Shown in pieces: positions 56,552 to 64,000 of a stretch of DNA of 64,000 nt. The stretch comes from Solanum dulcamara (Eukaryota > Streptophyta > Magnoliopsida > Solanales > Solanaceae), in the NCBI RefSeq assembly GCF_947179165.1, contig NC_077242.1:21890597-21954596 (forward strand), written 5' to 3'. The position numbers and the translations under genes were made by a program. Below the pieces are notes generated by a model, which was given only the letters and a program-made list of their open reading frames with translations, had not been told where the DNA came from and ran no database searches. Numbering within the stretch: position 1 is the first letter of the stretch; each line of letters begins with the position of its first letter.

Positions 56552-59404
56552 TGTAATGAACCCGAAGGCCATTTTTTATATTTTCAACAAAATTACCATT
56601 TTACCCCTTATGTTGGTTTCCCCGAATCACTTTTAGTTAGATTTGAAAGTTAGTTTTTGGAAATCCTATGAAAAGTTGAGGTTTTACTTGAGAAATGGGT
56701 TTTAAAGGCTAAAGTTGTCAAATTTTGAGTTTCAGAGTTATTTGGAGTTTCGAGTCTCCAAATGAAATTTTGTCGATTCCATTAGTTCCGGAATGTGGAA
56801 TTAGTCTAGGAGAGTTGTCGGAATAAGATTTGGAGGTGAAACGTGGAATTTAGGTCCAAAGTTCGAAATTGAGTTTAAGTTTGATCCAAATTTGACTTTG
56901 ATCAACATTGGGGTTCGGGTGCTCGAATTGGATTTCTGATGGTTCTAATAGTTTTGGGAGGTGATTTTAATGCTAGAAAGAGTTTCATCATAATTTTTGG
57001 AAGTCCTGATCTCGTGTTGGTATTTTGGAGGCCTAAGTTGGTTTAGTTGCGACTTTTCAAGTTTCTGGTCAAGAAAACCTCAAATTCAAATTATGTCGAT
57101 TCCATTGAGTCTGAAATACCATTTTCAAGATAGTAGCATATTTGGTTTCTATTTAAAAAGTTCTAAATGAGTTTTAGGTGAGTTTTTAAGCTTCTTGGGT
57201 GTTTTGGCGTCAACAAATTGTGGCAACTAAAAGATTCATTATTAGTTTTAAAGATCAAAAAATTATTCTGAAACTTCTAAAATTTTAAGCATGAATTATA
57301 GGACTTATCTACAAAGTTTTATGCATTTTTCCTAAGCCAAGATTTGACTTTTATCGTAAAATAGAAAATAATTGTTTATCGAGCAGAAATAATATTTGCT
57401 TGAGAAAACGAGTTCAAAATTGAATTTCGATTGAAGAAGAAGGTCCGTGTCATTATTTAAGACATTTAGGAAATAGAATCGGGTCATTTCGCTATCGTAT
57501 GATGGATTTATGGCTCTTTCAGTGAATATAAGTTGAAGATTTTCTGGTGCTGTGTTCATTCTTTTTCTAGTGCTGGTGCATGGACTGCTTAAGAGAACCA
57601 GGTTCTCAAAAGAGAACCTCCGCTTTAGCAAAGGGACTCACTTAGAAAGGGTTCACGAAAGTGAACCAGGATCTCAAAAACGAACCTCCGCTAAAGCAAA
57701 GGTCCAGTCTCTTAAAAGACATATGAGAGGGTTTAGGCGAGGTTTAAGGTATCTTCACCATTTTTAACATTTCCAAGCTCGGTTTAGGCGATTTCTTTGA
57801 GATATTTCACAAAAAAACTATTGGGTAATTTATTTCTAACACTTTCCCTTGATTTTCATTGAATAATTCTTTATTTTAACTTCAAATTGTGGATTTCAAA
57901 TTAGAGATTTTGGATTTTCTTGAACATGAAGTTTTGAATGATAAATGAGGATTTTGAACTCGTTTTAACTCTATTTTTGAAACGGATTTCACCAGTGGGT
58001 TCCTAATTACTTGAGGAACATTTTCATATAAAAATATTTAAATTTTGGGATTGTTTTTCAACATGGGACTTTTGACCATTTTTCCCTTTTCATCCGAATT
58101 TCTTAATTTTAGTGTTAATAGATTCAATATATGATTGTGAGTCTATATTTGATTAGATTATGGTGATTTGGAGTATCGTTGGAGATTAAAAATGGTGATT
58201 TCGGATTGTTCATAATTTTTTTCTCTAAGGCAAGTAACCTTTCTTAAGTATGTTGAACTTTATATTTTTCTATGTGAGGGGATTAGGATGTGTTGGGTCA
58301 TTAGATTGAATTGAATTATATGAGTTGAAGTGCGATAGTGGAATCTGAATAGGGGTAATTGTCTAAGTGTTGTGAATTACGAGCATTGATCTATTGTGTG
58401 ATTGTGGAATATATGACATCTTATGTGAATATTTATCCTGTTTTACTCATTACTTGTGCATATATTATATCTCTGATGGTTGCAGAATGATATGAGTAAA
58501 GTACTGAATATTGGGATCGAGGTTTCTATCGGTCGAGGTGATTTGCGAGGTTTCTTCCAACGGCCGAGGTCTATTTTGGCAGATATTGGTCGAGGTACCT
58601 CTCGACATCCGAGGTCTCTTTCAGTAGATATTGGTCGAGGTTATTTCCGGTGGATACATGATATATGGGAGACTCTCATGGATTTCGATCTGAGGTGATC
58701 AGCGGATGTGTATCGTAGGACAAACATGCATGACGATATTTGACATTGCATTTGCATTCATTTGTTTCTATGATTGATCATGATCTGAGATTATATGTGT
58801 TTGCCTTAGTATAGTAGTGAAATGTATTTTTGTGTTCTATTGTATATTGTCTAGTATTTTAGTGCATTTGTGATATAAACTGTATAGATTGGGTTGTCTG
58901 AGTGTAGGTGTGTAGTTCTTGAGGATTATAGTTGGGATGTCAGGAGTACCCGTGTTCCACATTGCTTTACTTAGGGTTTAGTTTCTATTTTTTTTAGTAC
59001 CGTGTTGTTGGTGCTCATCCCTTGCTTCTATATTTATGTAGGATCTGAACTCGACACCTCTTGCATTTAGTACTCCATTTATCAGGCCGAGCTTCTGGAC
59101 ATTTGAGAGGTAGCAGCTTGTCCTCTTCGGTAAACTCTCGTCATCTATTACTTTATGTTTTGTTCTACTTGGAAACTGAGACATATATATTTGTATCTTT
59201 TCATTTCTGTTGTAATAGGGGCTTGTACATGTGACACCAAGTCTTGGGTAGTTTAGAATCTAATTTTCCCTTATCCTAATCTATATCATTTTAGACTTTA
59301 CATTTTTGCTCTTATTTTCGCATATATACAATTGTTCAGACTCTTAGGCTGACTCGTCTAGTGGGTTGGGCAAGTTCCACCACTCTCGAATTTGGGTCGC
59401 GGCA
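56552..59404 (+). repeat. 3' LTR of the LARD-like element
   Basis: It starts TGTAATGAACCC and ends gggtcgcggca. The minisatellite with ggtcgagg units (58511-58640) is clearer here than in the 5' LTR. The stem-loop equivalent is at 58994-59017, with one mismatch and one G-U pair. Confidence 0.8.
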
Positions 59405-60791
59405 TTAGGTTACAACCCAGCTTTCTCAAATCAATGCTAGAGCTAATACATGCACCGAGGTCGACTACATCCGTGAGAAAATAATGATCCAATGAAATGC
59501 ATGTCATCATCAGCACCCAAACAACATGCACAAATCACATACAATAATGACTCCACAAGCATCTTACCCTCTAGAGCATACAAACAAGGCTCAAAAATAC
59601 TACCAACCTATAATCAAAGCCTAAAGCTCGAATCTACTCCTCTAACTAAACCACAACGCCCAAATGGGAACTCAAAACTAACTAGGTAACAAGAAGGAGG
59701 AAAATGAGAAAACAGGTGCTCAACTAGTCAATCAATACCTCCAGATCTATCTGAAAAATATCACCTCAAGATTCATAACCACAAATAGCCCCGCCAAACA
59801 GCAACATGAAAGCATAGGGGATTCTAACTCCAAATCTAAAAATGGAATCCAATAGTAATTCACAAGCCTAACAAGGTGGAAAATCACTACACCAAGGCTC
59901 CAACGTAAGTACTTGAATAATGAAGAACAGTAAGTATCATAAACTCCCGCCAACAATGAATACAACAACTAAGGTTCAAACGACAACTCAAGTCTAAGGC
60001 ACAAATCACCTAAAATAGGTTAACCAAAGCCAAACTAAGGCATAGTCCACAATCTTACCAACTAGATGGGAATTCTCATAAAGGTAAACTAGTCTAAGGC
60101 TCATCTCGCGATATACCAGCTCAAACTTGAGCTTTGAACAAGCTTCAATGGGGTGCTTAGGATTCATTCGGAATCCCATGCACGGAAATGGACTATGCTA
60201 ACCCACCAAATTCGATGTTCTGGAATTAATGGCGCAGTTAAAATTTCCATCTGAGGTCGTCTGGACAAAATATGGGCCCCATACCCAAGCATAATTTTTG
60301 TCATTTCCATGAAAGGGCTCAAAATGAAATTAGATGCCTCGGGACACGAATGAAAGGTTGTTATAGACCAAACTTAATATTTCGGAGCTAAACGCACTAA
60401 CAGAATCTCAATCCGAGCGTGGTTACCAAGAATGTTGACCAAGGTTAACCTTAGGCTAAATTTCAAAGATTAAAGCGCCAAATAGCCTCAAACTCGCATG
60501 GATTGCCTCGATACTCGTGTCAACTATGCTACTAGCCTAATTTATTCATTCTGGAGCTAATGGAACTGTCAAAATTCCATTCAGAGGTTGTCTTCCTAGA
60601 GTTTTGACCGAAGTCAATTATTCAAACTCCAAGAGTTGCAAAATAGGGAATCGGGCATAAAACTCAAACGAACGACCAGGCGATCGAACTGTCAGTGCCA
60701 GCAAGTCATAAATGGCTTGGGGTCACTACAAGAAAGCTTCAAATATTGAAAATATCAGAGAAAAATGAAAATGACTTGGAGGGTCATTACA
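59405..60791 (-). repeat. Outer element 5' LTR, upstream (U3) part
   Basis: On the minus strand it starts TGTAATGACCC at 60791 and shows clear similarity to the U3 of the chromovirus LTRs at 14867, 25615 and 33900 (the gcgatcgcctggtcg region, the gttgacttcggtc and gggattccgaatg blocks). It breaks at 59404, where the nested element ends. Together with 48605-49944 this gives about 2.7 kb, a normal LTR size for the group. Confidence 0.7.
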
Positions 60792-61410
60792 CTTCTAGTA
60801 CTTCCAGTGCTCTTCTTCATTTGCTCTTTTAAAGTTGAGATCGTCTAATGCATGAATGAGTTGTAGTGCTTTATTCATTTCATCAATATCCTTCACCAAG
60901 TGTTCAATAACTAGTGCTTCATCCCTGAATTTGCATGTTTGATAAGTTGCAGCTACTACTTGTGGAATGGCCAAACCATGTCAGCGACATAAAACTTTGT
61001 AGTCGCACCTCTTAGAATATAAACTAGGTCAATCAAGTGTTTCACCCCAAATAATAAAATCATCCATTTAAGAAGAATTTTCTTCTCCCTCAATGATGTT
61101 TTCAGCAATTTTTAAATCATAATAAATATCAAACGATTTATTTTCTAGTGGACGAATTCGGCCATACTATTTTTTCCACACAAATCAGTGTAGCACCCAT
61201 ATACCTTCTTGGGTCCTTGGGGACATTTCTATTTTTATTTTTGTTGGTACTATCAAACCAACTTTGCAATTGAATTTTTCTTTGCATGATTGTGAATACA
61301 ATGTTCAAAATAGTCATGAGACACCTATTTATAATACCATAAAAAAGACGGATATACATAAAAAAAATAATTAAAAAGCCACACACGGCCATGTGACTTA
61401 CTTTAGGAAT
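60792..61410 (-). pseudogene. Unrecognised minus-strand ORF beside MULE-like DNA
   Basis: The open minus-strand piece 61138-61392 (84 codons, or about 50 from an internal ATG near 61290) is followed, after one frameshift and a few stops, by more coding-like sequence to about 60795. This part includes FDIYYDLKIAENIIEGEENSS, and further on KVLCR and a charged HLVKDIDEMNKALQLIHAL helix. A TATAAATAG lies upstream near 61337 on the minus strand. I do not recognise the family. Since it sits head to head with DNA resembling the MULE upstream region, it could be an accessory MULE gene. That is inference only. Confidence 0.4.
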
Positions 61411-62200
61411 TTGTCACCGAGTCTTTGCAGTGTTGATTAGATGCTGCAACATTTTATAAAATAAATATCTGGATATCAGGAAAGTATAAATTTAATTATT
61501 CGAATATAATTTTAAAAACAAATAATTAGTTATTTTCCTATTAACAATTATCACGTAATAAATTGATTTAATTAAATTTGATATTAATTATCAAATATCA
61601 TGAAAAAATTTATGCAGTGTTGAAACACATCAATATTACAAATTAACTACTACAAAATTGCAGAACACACGTTATAAGGAAAATATATCTGAAAGTTTGT
61701 CATAGATGTGTCATAAATCACTATTCATTCTAACTAAACTATTCACAATCCATATTCCAATTTATTTTCAGTACATCTTCTTGTTTCAAAACTATTCACA
61801 CTGAAAATGATCATTACATAAAGGTGCTTACTTAAATTAATTAATTCCATCACCTTAATTTATTTATTTGATTTTAAATTAATATAAAATTTAAATAATA
61901 AATAAATGTTTTAAATTAACTAATTTTAAATTAAATATATGTAAAATATATTAAAATAATTAGTTATTTGTATTAAAATTTATCACATCATAACTTAATT
62001 TATTTAAATTTTAAGACCAATTATTAAATATCATAAAAAGTTTTTGCAGTGTTGAATAAAATCAACAGTGCAAAATTGCAGTGAATTCACTGACTGGGCT
62101 AGTGTTAGGGTTTTTGAAGGAAGTCGCACACTAGGGTGCGACTTACAAATTGCATATTGCCTTATGACTTACAAGTCGCATACTGTCGTGCGACTTCCTT
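61411..62200 (+). repeat. MULE upstream-like AT-rich region with palindromes
   Basis: It is similar, in the same orientation, to 12400-13070 and 23120-23800, including the cactattcattct block and the following gaaaatgatcattacataa block. It carries a TTTGCAGTGTTGA...TCAACAGTGCAAA palindrome (about 62043-62075) and two AAGTCGCA-type palindromes (62121-62144, 62173-62196). No transposase follows on its right. Confidence 0.65.
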
Positions 62201-62930
62201 CAAAAAACTCTACATATACGTAGCTTTTCATTTGATATATATTCACTTAACATGAAACTTCTATCAATGTTTAGATTTGTTGTATCACTAATCAAACAAA
62301 ATAAAAAATTACATTCGATTTACAGCAAAATATATTTTTCCATACATAACAATCATGTTATGTCTTTAATTGCAAGGCAAAGAAGTTAGAATGCCTTTTA
62401 TTACAAGGAGAAGAAGCTAGATTGTATGTTTGCATACATTCTAGCAAAAATAATTGTTAAGCGAGCCGTCATAAAGTTATCAAGTTCATGGAGTTCTAAA
62501 TCTCGTAAAGTTTTCAAGCTCAGGACGCCTTGTTGAATGTTATAAAGCTATGGTGCTATTCTTAACACTATAGTAGGTCTTTATTATTATTGTTGTTGTT
62601 GCTATTGTTGTTGTTGTTATCCTCCAAAAATGAATTATATGTGGCTTAGTTCTTTGATGATTATATATATACTAGTTTTGGGAACGTGCATTGAACGCTT
62701 GACCCTTAGCACTATATAAAATTTATAAAAACTTAACTTTTGGTGATAATAAGAAAATACCTTTACTTTACTGTGTCCTATCAAGTTTATCCTTCGAGGT
62801 CATGTAACTTAAGAAATTTGACAATAAATAATTGATTTATATAGCTTTAGAAAAAATTTATTTATAAGTAGGAAGTGTCAATACATATTTCTTTCAAATA
62901 TGGAATTTTTTTTTAAAAAAAAGCATTAAT
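62201..62930. other. Unassigned AT-rich DNA with a triplet microsatellite
   Basis: No gene or element is recognised. A mixed TTA/TTG microsatellite lies at about 62580-62622. Confidence 0.5.
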
Positions 62931-64000
62931 TAGTAATGAAGTGCTATAAATGTAATCCGAGTCCGGAATGTTGATCAAGATGAAAAAATATGTTGGAAAA
63001 TAGTCTTGGTTGAATTTTAGGTCAATCGGATCAAAAGATAAATTTTCAAAGTGAAGCGACAAAAATAGAGAGGTGGGTGACAGGTCCGCAACGTGGACTA
63101 GCCGCAGACTTGAACTTAATTTTATCCTAGTTATTTTCTACGGAGTTAGAATTTGATTAGAAAAATTGCACTATGCGGGAACCAGTCCACGTCGCGGACC
63201 TGATCCCCCATAGGCCAATTTTTTTGCCCATTTTTATTCTTAAGGAGGAGCCTTCCGGTCTTTTTTTCACCCCTCTTATACTTACCCCACGACTGATATA
63301 GGTCGTTTTCAACATTAAAAGAATTCCTAAACGCATTCCTAAGTCTTTTACGCTAAATTAACTTAAGAGTTAGGGCTAAGGAGTGGAGAAGAGGCTAGGG
63401 TTCAGAAGATTCAAGCAATATCTTGAAAGATTGATTGTACTGTCTTCATTCCAAGTTTGTAAGGCAAACTAAAGCATGAATATTGTTCTTCCACGTGCCT
63501 CATAATTGTGATAGGTCAATTTGTGAATGAATTGAGTCCCCATAATTGTGTTTCTTGAGAATTTTCCATAAACTTATCATATTTTTACATAATATTGTGT
63601 AATTGATATTTTCTATAAACTTGTTCTTAAACAAATGATTTTGACCATTTACTTCAAAAACTCTCATGATACTTTGACTAATGATTGTATGAATATGATT
63701 AAGGATTTAGCCTAGAGACTTGAACTGTGAATGCATGATTGTGATTGGCATGTGAGCATGATGATGGTATTGATAGTGTTGGCGAGTTGGTAGTCTTGAA
63801 TGTTGTCATAAATGATTGTATAAAACCTCTCTTAACTATGATTTGAGAATGATTGGGAAACTGATTGGTTGAAATGATTGATTTGATAGAACGAATGAGT
63901 TGAAAAGAGTCCAAAAGAGACTTACTGATTTGGTTTGATCTAGATTGAGTGTCTTATAAGCATTGAGTCTTAGAGGAGTATCAAGCACCAAATTAGGTAA
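62931..64000 (+). repeat. Possible LTR-like fragment at window edge
   Basis: Sequence with paired cgcaacgtgga and cacgtcgcggacc blocks followed by a pyrimidine-rich leader resembles the U3-R parts of some Solanaceae LTRs. There is no second copy, primer site or clear end in the window, so this is tentative. The short frames are not supported as genes. Confidence 0.3.

Larger units (their letters stand above)
49945..59404 (+). mobile_element. Large non-coding LTR element (LARD-like), 9.5 kb
   Basis: Two similar LTRs (49945-52743 and 56552-59404) flank a 3.8-kb body. A decayed primer site follows the first LTR, and a ttatgttcgaggatgaac end motif common before Solanaceae gypsy 3' LTRs precedes the second. 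The body has no gag or pol. The flanking five bases (aaagg and ttagg) match only in part, so the target duplication is uncertain. The 5' LTR lacks about 50 bp near its start. Confidence 0.75.

Noticed and set aside
61411..62200. Right-hand terminal inverted repeat of the MULE at 22526
   Set aside because: The similarity to the left MULE region is in the same orientation, not inverted. It more likely belongs to another MULE copy.

Overview
This window looks like plant nuclear DNA, most likely Solanaceae, from repeat-rich heterochromatin. The evidence is a plant L1-type LINE with a C-terminal RNase H, a plant MULE transposase, several Tekay/Del-like chromovirus (Ty3/gypsy) elements with 2.4-3.5 kb LTRs, initiator-Met tRNA primer sites and very AT-rich spacers. 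The species cannot be fixed from the sequence alone. I see no host gene, rRNA, tRNA or CRISPR. Nearly everything is transposable-element (TE) DNA in nested layers.

Layout. (1) 1-20082 is copy 1 of a recent tandem duplication. It holds a minus-strand LTR fragment interrupted by an 11 kb LINE (319-11370), a MULE 5' region plus transposase N-terminus (11799-14866), and a gypsy 5' LTR, gag and protease start (14867-20082). (2) 20083-30747 is copy 2: the tail of another LTR (20083-21744), the same minus-strand LTR fragment without the LINE, the same MULE and the same gypsy 5' half. The gypsy element then continues intact in structure to its 3' LTR (ending 37358), and the MULE C-terminus follows (37359-37685). 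(3) 37930-60791 is a minus-strand gypsy-type element broken by two nested elements. One is a short-bodied LTR element (39669-47695) that carries a solo LTR (43066-45463). The other is a non-coding LTR element (49945-59404) sitting in the outer element's 5' LTR. (4) 60792-62200 is a MULE-related fragment with a broken minus-strand ORF and palindrome-rich AT DNA. (5) 62201-64000 is mostly unassigned, with a probable LTR-like fragment at the edge.

Order of events read from the junctions. A MULE lost its catalytic domain. A chromovirus then inserted into it with a 5-bp target duplication (cttca). A 10.7-kb block was tandemly duplicated with a breakpoint in the gypsy protease, and the LINE finally inserted into copy 1, so copy 2 keeps the empty site. 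All TE genes are decayed, largely by stops of the TGG-to-TAG and CAG-to-TAG type, as expected for long-methylated DNA. No working gene system is visible. The most interesting signals are a stem-loop shared by otherwise dissimilar LTRs near their expected R region, the LINE's stop-start ORF overlap and repeat-built ORF1, and palindrome families in the MULE upstream DNA.
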